Shown one piece after another: positions 12,296 to 23,364 of a stretch of DNA of 64,000 nucleotides. The translations under genes were made by a program, and so were the position numbers. How positions within the stretch are numbered: the stretch's first letter is position 1; every line of letters starts with the position of its first letter. The DNA is from Vandiemenella viatica (lineage: Eukaryota; Arthropoda; Insecta; Orthoptera; Morabidae), in assembly GCA_031002005.1 (NCBI GenBank), contig CM061920.1, positions 51,376,610-51,440,609 on the forward strand. The letters run 5' to 3'. The notes beneath the pieces were generated by a model, which saw only the letters and a program-made list of their open reading frames with translations, was not told the origin of the DNA and searched no databases.

Positions 12296-12547
12296 GATGA
12301 CTTCCTGTTACGGCATTATGACAAGGGTCCTTGCAAGAATAAGCTTGGCCATTCTCGTGCTTCTGTTATCTGGCACCGCACCCAGGTGATCGGCATCTTT
12401 GCAGGCTTCGGCATACTACTTCTGGTTGCATCCCCTTTGCTGCTGCTTGCCGCACCCTGCATTGTCTGCTGCAAGTGTCGCATCTGCAGTGGTGCCGGGG
12501 CCAAACTAGATGCCGACGATGACCTCCCGGATGAGTCTGACCGGTAG
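12296..12547 (+). CDS. RNF144-type ligase, last coding exon
   Basis: This exon encodes 83 residues and a TAG stop, continuing in frame from the exon ending at 5521. It opens [13 protein letters not shown], which supplies the last RING2 zinc ligands (H7, C13). A conserved juxtamembrane segment follows ([14 protein letters not shown]). A transmembrane helix spans roughly residues 31-59 and includes a GxxxG motif (GIFAGFG). RNF144A is known to use such a helix for membrane anchoring and self-association. A cysteine-rich patch (CCKCRIC) and an acidic tail ending ESDR close the protein. The acceptor is TTTCTGTCGCCAG ending at 12295. The intron of 6774 bp is swollen by a LINE and a mariner. The ORF is intact in both exons. 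Confidence 0.94.
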   Translation, partial: DDFLLRHYDKGPCKNKLGHSRASVIWHRTQVIGIFAGFGILLLVASPLLLLAAPCIVCCKCRICSGAGAKLDADDDLPDESDR

Positions 12548-13660
12548 GGCCTATTTAGAGTGGGGTATTGTTTGACTGTATAATTTTGATGTACTGCCAC
12601 TTTCCTTCACACTATTGGCAAACAGCATAGCTGTTGCTACAGTCATCTTTGGTAAAGTGGACAGTGGCAATTGTTTGGCTGTGTCTGGATGTTTGTAAGA
12701 ATTTTTATTCTTACTCTCCAGAGAATTAACACACCTAACTGTTATGTTGAAAGAAGCAGGAGTGCAGTATAGATGCACAAAATGAGTCACTTGGACTCTT
12801 AGTTGAGAAGATACGTTAACCATTGTTAATTGTCAGATCGAGCGTATACAAAACTGGTTGAAATTAATGCAGTTTTTATAAGGTATTATGGTCATTGTGC
12901 AGTTATTAAGAGAAAATAACTGCTATAAAAGGAGATCTTTTTAAGGTTGCACTGTTTAACTACATTCTTTAGTGAGTGTAAGAAATTTTCTGTGATGGTA
13001 GAAGAGTTTAGATTAAAATATAAAATTTACAAACTTGAAAAAACAAGATTTGAGTTCAGTTTTTGATATTCCAAGGTTATTTTCCTACAACCATTGGCTT
13101 TACTTTATTTAATTTTCACTTGGTATATTATTGTTGTTGATCACTTTACTTGCTGTAGTGACAAGTAAATATATTTTTCTTGAACAAATATAATGATTAT
13201 CTTGAAAGATTGCACACATAAAAAGAGCTTTTGTTTCTTCTAAACTGCTGTCAGCTATTACATTTTAACTAGTGTATGTTGGATAGAATTATTTCTTTTA
13301 GATCATACCATTTTGATGTAACAGTATTGTTACCATCAGCAGATGAGATGTGTGTTTTTGTACTTATACATTAAATGGTTCACTGTCTAAGTGATGCCAT
13401 ATGATTGAAAGAAACAGAATATCAAAATTCTGTGTTAATATTCTGATGTTTTACTATTCCTCCTTAATAGTTCTAGAAGAACAAAACATCTTGTGATTTA
13501 TATAATAAGTGACCTATTACAGTACTTAATGCGTGTGATCTCACCAGAAGGAAAGGGCCACAGTGCCAATTTCAGTGATTTGTTGTTTTATTTACTTAAA
13601 TATTTCTGCGAGATTGTATAGAAGCAAAATAAACAATTTATTTTTATTTGAAAAAATAAG
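12548..13660 (+). other. Probable 3' UTR of the RNF144-like gene
   Basis: Non-coding, AT-rich sequence directly after the stop codon, without recognisable repeats. A polyadenylation signal candidate lies at 13628. The extent is inferred; earlier weak signals may also be used. Confidence 0.5.
13628..13633 (+). promoter_or_regulatory. Candidate polyadenylation signal AATAAA
   Basis: A canonical hexamer about 1.08 kb after the stop codon, followed by a T-rich stretch. It is a plausible cleavage signal for the RNF144-like transcript, but such hexamers are common in AT-rich DNA. Confidence 0.4.
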
Positions 13661-14164
13661 TGGAAATGCTATAAAATATGTTTTTTGGCAAAAGTACTTT
13701 TACAGGTTAAACATTATGTTTTAGTACTTTCAGTTTGTATAGATTTTTGTATAAATGAGTCACTGCTGTTATAGTAGACTGTACTTGAGTATCTGATTTA
13801 GTGTGTACATAAGACTTGGAAAATGTTTTATATTTGTCACTGTACAGTAAGTTGATGTATGATACTTCTGATGTGAAAGGATAGAAAGAATGGAGTGTTT
13901 TTTACATGGCAAAAAGAACTGTATCAATTCTTTTAAGAAGGACGGTATTAAATATTTTTCAGCTACATCATTGAATGGTTTAGCAACAAAAATTATAATC
14001 CTATAAACCATGCACTTACCATATGGAGCATTTATTGTATCTTAACCTTACACATAAACCTTTTCAAATTAATTATAAGTGTATAGATTTTAAAATGAAC
14101 CTATTGATTGGTGGAAACACTGAATTTGGTGTACTATTTATCCTCAATACTTGTGATACTTTTT
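13661..14164. other. No gene recognised
   Basis: AT-rich flank between the putative 3' UTR and the Penelope-like palindrome; no domain-bearing ORF or bounded repeat. Confidence 0.4.
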
Positions 14165-14591
14165 ACTTTAATGTTACAACTAAGGAAAATGGAAGCGGCT
14201 TCTAGGCGATATAAATAAGAAAAGAAAGGGAAATTAACCCACCACATACCAAAGTGGACGGATGCGATGAGGGAACACTGATGCTGACAAACAAACACTT
14301 ACAAATATTTCGGCATATGCCTTGTTCACAAATAGAAAAAATGGGCCATTAGGCGCGGAACGTGTGTGCACACCGAACGTTACCTAATGACTAACCGTGC
14401 GGTGGTGGTGGGGGGGGGGGGGCGGATAAGGAGTAGACTATCGATATCGGTATAACAATGTCTGAGATAATATATTTAATATTTTGGCAGGCGATGGTAA
14501 AATGAGCAAATGTAGTAATGGTGCGGTATAAACATTGCAACAAAAAAAAAAAAAAAAAAAAAAAAAAAGGTAGTGATGGGTTAATTGGAAT

Positions 14592-14890
14592 TTAACGGTG
14601 GTTAAGTCCAGGTGGGTGTCTTGTATCCAGGATATTCTGGTACGCTAGTTCCCATCTCCGGAGTTCTGCTGCAGTGGTGCTGTCAGGGAAAACTCTGACT
14701 GCTCTCACCGTGAAACAGTTGTTGAGGTTGTTGGAATCATGGCTATTGGCATGTTCTGGTACTGGAAGGTACAGGTTACGAGTATGGACTGTTTGTCTGT
14801 GGCCATTCATTCTAACAGAGAGTTGCTGTGTGGTGAGGCCTATGTAAGAAACTGGTGCAAAAGCGGCAAGTTAGTTGGTATATGAGATGA
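14592..14890 (-). pseudogene. GIY-YIG endonuclease fragment, left arm
   Basis: Minus-strand coding for the C-terminal nuclease of a Penelope-like element: LIYQLTCRFC, then YIGLTTQQLSVRMNGHR, then a tail ending HPPGLNHR. An extra T between the CRFC and YIG blocks shifts the frame. Only the 3' end of the polyprotein is present; the reverse transcriptase is absent. Confidence 0.75.
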
Positions 14891-15069
14891 GTGGTTGTAC
14901 AGGTGGCATGTCCAATAATGGGGAAAGTTTCTCCTGTGGTGGGGTTGGAATATGTAGTGGTGGGTGGAAGCTGTAAAACCTGCAGCATGCTTCCACCCAC
15001 CACTACATATATTCCAACCCCACCACAGGAGAAACTTTCCCCATTATTGGACATGCCACCTGTACAACC

Positions 15070-15369
15070 ACTCATCTCATATACCAACTAACTTGCCGCT
15101 TTTGCACCAGTTCTTACATAGGCCTCACCACACAGCAACTCTCTGTTAGAATGAATGGCCACAGACAAACAGTCCATACTCGTAACCTGTACCTTCAGTA
15201 CCAGAACATGCCAATAGCCATGATTCCAACAACCTCAACAACTTGTTTCACGGTGAGAGCAGTCAGAGTTTTCCCTGACAGCACCACTGCAGCAGAACTC
15301 CGGAGATGGGAACTAGCGTACCAGAATATCCTGGATACAAGACACCCACCTGGACTTAACCACCGTTAA
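15070..15369 (+). pseudogene. GIY-YIG endonuclease fragment, right arm
   Basis: The mirror copy on the plus strand. Here LIYQLTCRFCTSSYIGLT is continuous, so both GIY-YIG halves are in one frame. A lost C and a compensating extra T scramble roughly 15 residues after NLYL, and the frame then returns to match the left arm. It lacks any upstream reverse transcriptase and has no obvious promoter. Confidence 0.78.
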
Positions 15370-15758
15370 ATTCCAATTAACCCATCACTACCTTTTTTTT
15401 TTTTTTTTTTTTTTTTTTGTTGCAATGTTTATACCGCACCATTACTACATTTGCTCATTTTACCATCGCCTGCCAAAATATTAAATATATTATCTCAGAC
15501 ATTGTATACCGATATCGATAGTCTACTCCTTATCCGCCCCCCCCCCCCCACCACCACCGCACGGTTAGTCATTAGGTAACGTTCGGTGTGCACACACGTT
15601 CCGCGCCTAATGGCCCATTTTTTCTATTTGTGAACAAGGCATATGCCGAAATATTTGTAAGTGTTTGTTTGTCAGCATCAGTGTTCCCTCATCGCATCCG
15701 TCCACTTTGGTATGTGGTGGGTTAATTTCCCTTTCTTTTCTTATTTACTTTAATGTTA

Positions 15759-16249
15759 GACATGCTGTGGCATATTTCTTACTTACCTAGCTAGCATATC
15801 TCTTCCCCCTCCCCCAACCTCTGCCACTACATTTTATTTATGACCATGATATACAGAGTTCATCCCAACTTCAGATGAAACTTTCTCTTCTGAGAATCAT
15901 CCATAATAAGTATTAGAAATAACTCTGCAAATGATTTTTTGGCAAAAAAAAAAAGTGCTTAAAATGTGTTACATTATTAGCGATTTTGTTTTATACTGAT
16001 GCACATGTTTTTCATACATTTTAAGGCACATGAAGCTTGATTCAGAAGGCAGTGTCAGGATAGATAAAAGTAGAGGGTACAAGAGACAATAAGAAATTAA
16101 TATTTAGGAGAAATGGGAAATTATGGCTAGTAATAATGGTGTAAGAAACTGTGACGAATTTTATTTCAATTAACTAAAATTTCCCTAAACACCTAATTTA
16201 CAATTTTATTGTTATTAAATCAAGTTCTTGGACTGTAATATCACAACCC
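15759..16249. other. No gene recognised
   Basis: AT-rich flank of the palindrome, with no coding or repeat structure that I can support. Confidence 0.4.
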
Positions 16250-16322
16250 TACAACAATTTCCCTTTATGAATTTTAATTTCCTTCAGTGTTTCGGGTAAA
16301 TTGTTCAGCACCCTCCTTCATA
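16250..16322 (-). mobile_element. Short LINE-D-like 3' fragment
   Basis: The minus strand reads LNNLPETLKEIKIHKGKLL, close to the MNNLPKTLKEF block at the end of the LINE-D ORF2 (55728-56300 and 61492-62001). It is a small isolated relic. Confidence 0.45.
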
Positions 16323-17177
16323 ATAAACTGAAACAAGGATAAATAAATAAAATTTGTTACTTCATAAAAGCTAAACATTAAGACTTGTGATATCAGAAAA
16401 TAATCAAATTGCAGATACAAAATATTTTTGACAATTGTAAGTGATTGATAGAGGCATACAATAAACTAATGTGATGGAGCCAAATTTATTAACATTAGTT
16501 GGTGAAAATTATTTTCTGAGAAGCCATTTTGTGTTGGAGAATTTCAGGCCTTCAGTTCTTGTAATATGTTTTAATAATTAGGATGATACATCCAATGGAG
16601 GTTTTACAGGTTTATGAATCACTGTCTTGTTTCAATCAGCAAAAAAACTCCTTTTAATTGTATCGAAAGATTTACAGCAAATGCACATGTCAACCTTGCC
16701 ATGCATTCTATTTGCATTCTGACATGACCATAGCATCTTCCAAAATATATTTCTTTTCATGATTTTTAAAAAAAATTCTTTGCATCTCTCCTGCTGTCTA
16801 ATTTAATGAATGATAGCTTTACTTTATCTATATTTTCCATGTTGATCAGTGATTTTGTTTTATACTGTTGTGCTTTTGTTTGTAAACATTCTAAAAGGAA
16901 AACTTAACTGTCCATCAGGAAGAATGGTTTGTACCTATGATACCATCCAGTTGCTTCCATACAATTTCCAACATTTTAAATAACCTCAACCGCTTCATAT
17001 AGCCATTATAATTGTTCCAAAGATTAACACATTACCTGAACATCATAGATGGGAACTGGTTTACTAATATACTATTGATACCAGATATTGCGCTGATCTT
17101 CTAATAATAACCTTCTTTTTCACCTTTGATCTTCTAAATTACTTTCATTGTTATAATTTTATTTATTTATTTAATTA
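16323..17177. other. No gene recognised
   Basis: AT-rich, no supported coding region. The sequence turns into the Helitron terminus at 17178. Confidence 0.4.
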
Positions 17178-19090
17178 CTAGTTGAGGTACCCGGCTTCAC
17201 ACAGGGAGTTGATATGAGTTCGTGTGATAGTTAGAATAAAATGCTAATGTTTAAAATATAAGAGGTAAACTTGTTTTTATTAAAAATATATTCTAACTAT
17301 TTACAATATTTGTTTATAAACAACATTTTTCATTTTGTTATCTGGGTTGTATTTGCACAAATTTTCCGAATTTCCTACTCGAGAGCAAGCTATGTATAGT
17401 TGACTGTGAGAGAAGCAGGAGTCTTTGAGGTTTTAACGTTTGTCCTTTCAGTGTTTTAAATTGGAATGGCAGCTCAGTAAGGATCAGTGGTATTCTGGGA
17501 TAAATACTGTATGTCCTTTGTTCTTTGCAGTCACAAGTTCGGCTTCATTGATGTTATTCGATAACTGTTTCATGGATCCTTTTCCATTACACAGTTTTGG
17601 TGAGTTCAGATTTCTGAGTAGTATGATCGGAGATCCAATTTTCAGTCAAAGGCAATGTAATGGCATTCCTGGTACTTGCAAACAGTTTAGAAATTCTGTA
17701 AAAAAGTTGTTTTCTTCAACGTTTACCATTGTGTTGATGGATTTGTATATTCTCTCCTCACCGGGAATTTTCTTTTGAATGTTAAAGTTGATTACATCGA
17801 CAATATTATGATATATTATTTTTAGTTGCCAAAATTGCCCTTTGAAATAGGCACTTCGGATTGGTATAGTTGTGAACAATGTTTGGATAAACTTGGCCGA
17901 TAAATTCATTTTCAGTAGTGGATGTGTTACAAAAATCACTGTTGAGTTCAATGAGGCCAGTTGTCTGGTCAATAGGATAAGTGCCTTCGCCTATTTGTAA
18001 ATTTTTTTGAGCAAAATGTCGTTGTTTAGTCTTTTAAGAGTTCTACTCTCATATTTTTCATTAGTTGCAGTATTTGTATGTGTGGCGAGAGATGTGGTTT
18101 TTTTAAGCATGCATTTATCTCGTCTGCTGGTGTTGATTTGGGGATAACTGGAATTGTTTGTCGAAAATCTCCTGAGAGTATGAGTAGAGCTCCTTCCATC
18201 ACTTCAGAGTTTCCTCGCAAGTCCATGTACTGTTACATGGTTTCGAGTGATTTTTTTATGTGTTATTGTGCATTCATCCCAAAAGATAATTTTAGCTTGC
18301 TTTACAGGTTCACCAAGATTCTCTTGAGATTTTACATACCTGGAATTGTTCTTCGACTATATTCAACAGCAGTTGTAGGGCTGAATGGGCAGTTCACCAT
18401 CCTTCCATATATGTGGTTGGAATGCCAGATGATGCCAGTGCAAGTGCGATGTACTGGTTAGCACATATTTCCATCGGCAATAGATTTATTAGAAATGCTT
18501 TCCTGGTGCCGCCTCGTGCGTCCAAGTAAATAATTCCACCAGTGTTATTGTTGATCCGGTCCATGACAATGTTGTAATTTTTTTATTGTCATTGAGGAGT
18601 GGTTTGTTGTGAGCAATGTATTGAAGCAGTTTGTCGATATTGTAGCTTCTTTATTTTGTAAATTTGAAGTTTAGCACACTGAAAGCATCTTTTCGTGGTG
18701 CTGACATCCCAAGTTGCACTGAGGTCTAGTTATTTATTGCTAAACATGTTTATTCTAGGCAAAGAGTGTTTCATTGAAGATGTCGTTGAATTTGATGGCC
18801 AGCTGTGCATAAGCTTGCCGGATTTGGTACAGTATGTCATCACTCATATTCTCTTTGAAGGAGTCCTGTAGCTGTTTTGGATTCGATGAGTTACATGTTT
18901 TTAGAACTCGTTCAGCTGAGGCTGTGATTGAGGCTACTTGTAGTGTTAATTCCCAGTGGTCATTGTTTTCCAGCAGGTCCTTAGCTTTAGAATGTCTCTC
19001 TGTACGTCTCGCACTGGTAAATGTCAACAGTCTTGAGATCTGTGAAACTTGTTGGTCGCCGTATTTCTTGTAGCAACATCCAGAGGTAGA
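17178..19090 (-). mobile_element. Decayed autonomous Helitron
   Basis: Read on the minus strand, the element ends GAAGCCGGGTACCTCAACTAG followed by host T, the CTAG-plus-T end expected for Helitrons. The interior encodes pieces of a Pif1-like helicase in the right order. The 5' end and the Rep nuclease are not visible; the right limit is approximate. Helitrons transpose by rolling-circle replication using a Rep-helicase protein. Confidence 0.82.
17440..19027 (-). pseudogene. Helitron helicase pseudogene
   Basis: From N to C on the minus strand: SNPKQLQDSFKENMSDDILY (about 18890-18830); the Walker A region GGIIYLDARGGTRKAFLINL (about 18540-18490), where the usual GGTGKT is GGTRKA; WDECTxxHKK; the Walker B region ALLILSGDFRQTIPVIP (about 18190-18130); and NFNIQKKIPGEERIYKSI with FLNCLQVPGMPLHCL (17800-17650). 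Multiple stops and frameshifts lie between blocks, so it is dead. Confidence 0.82.
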
Positions 19091-19246
19091 AACATTCGGC
19101 GTTGTTCAGATGTACAGTGTACACTCGGCCTAGTGTGTCACTTTTCATGATTCCTGGATGATCCTCTACTGGAATTCCTTGTTTTCGTCATGGAAAGATT
19201 TTTCTTGATTTGTTCCACGTATAACAGAAGGGACCTCCCCAAGATC

Positions 19247-19430
19247 CTAGCTGAGGTACCCGGCTTCGCTCTGGGAGTTGATATGAGATTGTATGGTAGT
19301 TGGAATAAAAGGATAAACTTTAAATTATTTATGTTCTGGAACATTCGGAACATTGTGGAATGTTCTTGAACGCTCTCGAATGTTCTGTACTGTTCTAGAA
19401 ATTTTTAGATGTGAAACTTCCAGCCCTTAT
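19247..19430 (-). mobile_element. Second Helitron 3' end, truncated
   Basis: A second terminus nearly identical to that at 17178 (minus strand GCCGGGTACCTCAGCTAG). It shares about 60 bp with the first copy (the GGGAGTTGATATGAG block) and then diverges. The base after CTAG on the minus strand is G, not the usual T, so this end may have been altered or truncated after insertion. Its other end is unresolved. It holds the heat-shock-element-like array. Confidence 0.65.
19334..19405. promoter_or_regulatory. Heat-shock-element-like array
   Basis: TTC-GAA-TTC blocks at 19334, 19339 and 19344 make one perfect three-unit heat shock element (GTTCTGGAACATTC). From 19358 ten pentamers follow in strict 5-bp register: GAA, TTC, GAA, CTC, GAA, TTC, TAC, TTC, GAA, TTT. 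Seven are perfect. HSF trimers bind alternating nGAAn units, so this matches the consensus far beyond a chance single site. It lies inside a truncated Helitron end with no adjacent gene. Function is inferred, not shown. Confidence 0.6.
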
Positions 19431-20796
19431 ATCTTCAACAGCATGCCCTTCAGGTAAAAAAGGGAACCTTCTTCATGGATAAGGGATAGAGGGCTACCAC
19501 ACCATACAACTCCCTTGATCATACCAGGACTCGTTTTTAAGTTTTTATGGCACACACATTGTACACTTACTTTTATAATATACAGTATATTGATTATTTT
19601 CATGCCATATTTAGCTTTTACATGTATTATTAATTAATTTCTCACTTCCTGGTTCCCCAATGAATGTTGTCATGTTTCAAATAATAAGTTTCAATTCAGA
19701 TAATAGCTGCTTCATAATTGGGTTCTAATAGTTTTTCCAGAGAAAGGAGGCTACAATAATGGTGGATGAATGGGACAACTGCAAATTATGAAAATGGGTG
19801 ATAAAAGTGGAGGAAAGGATAGTGGGAAAAAATATATTTTTCTAAAAACAATGGGAAACTAAATAAGTTTCTTGATGTCTACTACACTATTTAGGGTGAA
19901 AACACAGGCAGTAGCGAGTTCATACCAAGTATATCCTTATACGTTTTGCGAGGCATTTAATTAAGAACGTCCCATTGTTGTATAATGTTTCTTTACTATG
20001 TAATGATTTAAAACAAACCCAGTTGTTCTGAATCAGTTTCTTCCGGGTGCAACTTTTTGTTATCTGTTGACACTACTGAAATTAACAACAATAGTAACAA
20101 CTGTTGTTTATGTGTAAATTTATATTTATTACCAATTCTTAGTGACTATATACTGAATGAACAATCTGATTTGATGTATAAGCACAGCTGACTTTCTTAA
20201 GCCATTTATGAGCTAATAATATTCTAAATTAAAACATTTGTGCCAAGGATTATCCATTGATGAAGGCTCAAATATTGTATAAGTTTATTGTATCTAGTGG
20301 CAGTTAAAGGGGGTCTCAGGTTGAATGGCATAAATGACATTATTTGAAGAAATATTATGTCACATACAGAATTCAAGACTAAAATGTCAGAAGTCATTCC
20401 CATCTTGTCGCACTTTATTTCTTTGTTATTGTTTCTACTTCAGTGTTTGGTTAAAAATGAATTACATTATGAAATTTCATTTCAGCAATAATTATTTCAA
20501 TTAATGTTATAGAAGAACAACAAATATTCTAGTTAGGATGGTTTTGGGAAAAGGACATAAAGAAACCATTACTCGGCAAGATAATAAGGGGTGTGTGAAT
20601 AAACATTACAGACCTAAAACTGTTCATCAGCCAACGATATGGACTGAATGATAGATGAAATCTCTGATTCTTGAAATATGAAGAACAACTATTTAATTTT
20701 ACCTTTAAAGTTTAATTATATGACAGATTTCTTACCTAAAATTATTTTAGTTTGTTAATCTGAAGAAAAATGTGTGCTTATTACAGAATTAAATAA
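19431..20796. other. No gene recognised
   Basis: AT-rich DNA with many stop codons in all frames. I see no bounded transposon or RNA gene. Confidence 0.4.
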
Positions 20797-20950
20797 TGAA
20801 GGAAAGGTAAAATAACCCACCACATACCAAAGTTGACGACTGTGATGAGAGGAAAGACTTAGGTGGACAAACAAATACACAATATTGTGGCAACTGTTTT
20901 CTTCAGTAGTAGGTAAATGGGTCATTAGGCTCTGTACATGTGCACACCTA
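20797..20950 (-). mobile_element. Penelope-like element terminal fragment
   Basis: About 150 bp resembling the outer ends of the 14177-15746 palindrome: it shares CCCACCACATACCAAAG, GACAAACAAA and GGGTCATTAGGC followed by a GTGCACACC stretch. It is diverged and lacks the coding part. Confidence 0.65.
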
Positions 20951-21415
20951 TTTCAGAATTCAATTTTTTAGAGATTTAAAGCCAATTTATCTGGAAGGCT
21001 TAATTTTAATTAGGACCATTTCTCAGCACCAAACACCCATTTTTTTCTAATTATTTTTGTGTCCTATCACTAATGATCAGGCTACAAATGTTACCTAAAG
21101 CCACAACCATCAGTCCCACTCTAGAAAAGTCAGGAATAACTTATTTGTTATACAGTTAATACCAGGTCTTGAATCTATTCTTCCCACAGTTTTACTCTCA
21201 AATAAACTAAGTTAAAATCCTACTAACCTCACCTGACATATGCTGAGCAGGCCCCAGCTTGAAATTATATCGTGCAAACCCTCTGAATTTACAACACATT
21301 TCCTTTCCCTGGTAGTCAATATGCTACAAGATCTCCACTATGCACATTTCCACCATTATGCCACTTCATAATCTTTTCCTCTGTATGATTTTGGACGTGC
21401 CTCTTGCACCACTAA
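20951..21415. other. No gene recognised
   Basis: AT-rich sequence without supported coding or repeat content. Confidence 0.4.
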
Positions 21416-21715
21416 GTGATTTACCATCAATGCCAATTTTTTATTTCCATTGCTGAGTTTTCCGCTGACACGTTGCAGCCTTCGTCAGAGATACATTTAT
21501 TTATCTAGCAATGAATGACAAAAGTTTTGAACTATTACTTTACTTTTTTACACAGTAGAAATTTTGAAGAACTTCAATGAAGTCAGTGAGATAATACTCT
21601 GACACTTAACACTCATTGCTAAGTAAACAAATGTTATATCTCTGATGGAGATTGCAGAATTTCAGCTAAAAGCTTAGCAATGGAAATGAAAAACATGGCA
21701 TTCTTGGTAAATCAA
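21416..21715. mobile_element. Foldback element of about 300 bp
   Basis: The arms 21416-21520 and 21612-21715 are imperfect inverted repeats. Each contains, in inverted order, GATTTACC, ATTTCCATTGCT and TCAGAGATA with TAGCAATGA. The spacer is about 90 bp. No coding capacity and no clear target duplication, so the class (MITE or Penelope-like remnant) is open. Confidence 0.6.
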
Positions 21716-22072
21716 GTTAATGTTTACAAAAATGGAAGCAGAATTTTAAGAAATGATTCCATCTTCCTTATTCATTATCTCATCGTTTTCTGTTTTTTTT
21801 TTTTTTTTTACAGTCATCTGTAAGAATGACTGTTCACAAACATATTCTTAACAAGTAACATACATGCATCATCCATCAGACTCTGTTCTCTGGCCTTGAT
21901 CTAAATTAATCCTCCTCTTCATGCAACACAGTTTCATCAGCTTCTTCGCCGACATTGCTGGGAAGGGGAGGGGTGGGGAGTAGTAATGCAAAACATAAGA
22001 TATAAATGTGAATCTCCATCAAACAATTCTTGATTTGAAAAAAATCCATTTTTTGGACAACTTGTCTACGTA
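21716..22072. other. No gene recognised
   Basis: AT-rich flank with a T run near 21796; nothing supported. Confidence 0.4.
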
Positions 22073-22075
22073 TTA

Positions 22076-23361
22076 AGGTGCGTTTCCACTTGAGAGTAGT
22101 AACGTGAGAAACTCTCGAGAGCCACTCTCAGGAAGGTGTCCATTTGAGAGTAGATTTTCGCTAGCTCTACTCTTTAGAGCACTAGGCGAGCTGCTCGTTG
22201 GGACAGTTCTCGCAACAACTTTCAGAACACTGTCCACATGAGAGCAGTGGAGAGTAGTCAAGATGGCGGCATACAATAGAAAATTCGTGTCAGCTGTGAC
22301 CATACTGTCTGCTATTACTAAAAAGAGATAAAAACTGCGTAGGAAAAGCTGCTGGGTTAAGCCTTTGATAAAAAGGAGAAGTGTTTTTGAAGGCAGCCAT
22401 ACAATGACACCAGAATTACAGATCGAAGACGCGCAACAGTTTAGGATCTTTTGTAGGTTAATGGGCAGTGAAGTTGAGTTATCATAGAACTTGTGGGAGC
22501 CACCATTTTCAAACAGGACACTAAAATCAGAAAATCTATATCAGTACACGAAAAAGTTATGGCTACTCTTCATTTTTTTGCATCAGGTAAATTAACTCAT
22601 TGCATAATACTTTTTTTTTCCTTTTGAATTTTTTTTATTACATTGTCTTGACATAATTTTGGGGAGATTCGTATTCAAGCCTCCATTACATTAAACTTAC
22701 GGAAGTACGTTGTGTTGGAAAGATAGTAAATTCTGGACTTACAAAATTCAGTGCATTGAAGTAAGGCTACTTACATTAACAATTTTTAACTGCTCCACTT
22801 TCACTTTTTTTTTATTTTTTTAAAGTACTTGAGAGTTTTTGAAAAATGAATAAAATCTTACTTCGTCTTTGAACTTCCTACTGTCATTGCAATGTGCCTT
22901 TAATAATTATTGACACATTGTCATGAAAATAATATGTTGGATAAATGTATCGTTCATATTCCTTAAATTGTGGAGCTTCTTTTGAACTTCATCACCTGAA
23001 TAAGAAAATTACTCTCCTATTTCTTTTAAAAAATTTGCTTTTTTTTTAATACTGTTACACTAATGGGCACATTCCACAACAATTCTCTACCTACATACAT
23101 TTTCATTCCTTTGTTTCTTCTGATGACCAGTTTTTGCTCCCTCCTGCTGAGCTCTCAGCTTCTGCTCTCATTGTTCGTATTCTGCGAGCTACTGTAATAT
23201 AGCACAATAATGACGTGTCAACTTGCGAGCAAGTCGATTATTGCCGGCTCTCAGGCAGTAGGTAGCTACTTGCCGTGAGATACTCTCAGAGGTGTGTCGA
23301 CTGGCAAGTTATGCTGTCGAGAGCTTCTCGCCAGTATTTATTCTCGAGTGTACAAGCACCT
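22076..23361 (+). mobile_element. PIF/Harbinger element, internally deleted
   Basis: Ends AGGTGCGTTTCCACTTGAG and, read from the right, AGGTGCTTGTACACTCGAG form terminal inverted repeats. The 3-bp duplication TTA lies at 22073-22075 and 23362-23364, as expected for PIF/Harbinger. Subterminal regions are rich in GAGAGTAG and CTCTC motifs. Only an N-terminal transposase fragment remains; the DDE nuclease core is missing. Confidence 0.82.
22263..22605 (+). pseudogene. Harbinger transposase N-terminal fragment
   Basis: A frame starting MAAYNRKFVSAVTILSAI continues with WVKPLIKRRSVFEGSHTMTP and ELQIEDAQQFRIFCRLM, matching the N-terminal region of HARBI1-like transposases (WVRPWIxxR, ELRxED). After a stop and gap, traces like the PHERLAVTLRFLATG block follow. 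The catalytic DDE part is absent. Confidence 0.7.
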
Positions 23362-23364
23362 TTA

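Larger units (their letters stand above)
14177..15746. mobile_element. Head-to-head Penelope-like element palindrome
   Basis: Two nearly identical arms, 14213-14971 and 14989-15746, are inverted around a 17-bp spacer. Each carries, from centre outward, a GIY-YIG endonuclease reading frame, a run of about 28 A or T, and a terminal segment ending CCCACCACATACCAAAG. The 12-bp duplication ACTTTAATGTTA (14165-14176 and 15747-15758) flanks the whole unit, so it probably integrated as one event. The left end has an extra 36 bp not present on the right. GIY-YIG endonucleases and inverted partial copies are known features of Penelope-like retroelements. Arms differ by only a few indels. Confidence 0.82.

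Noticed and set aside
14410..14424. G run (and its mirror C run near 15540) as a separate quadruplex regulatory site
   Set aside because: It belongs to the Penelope-like arms and there is no gene whose regulation it could be tied to.
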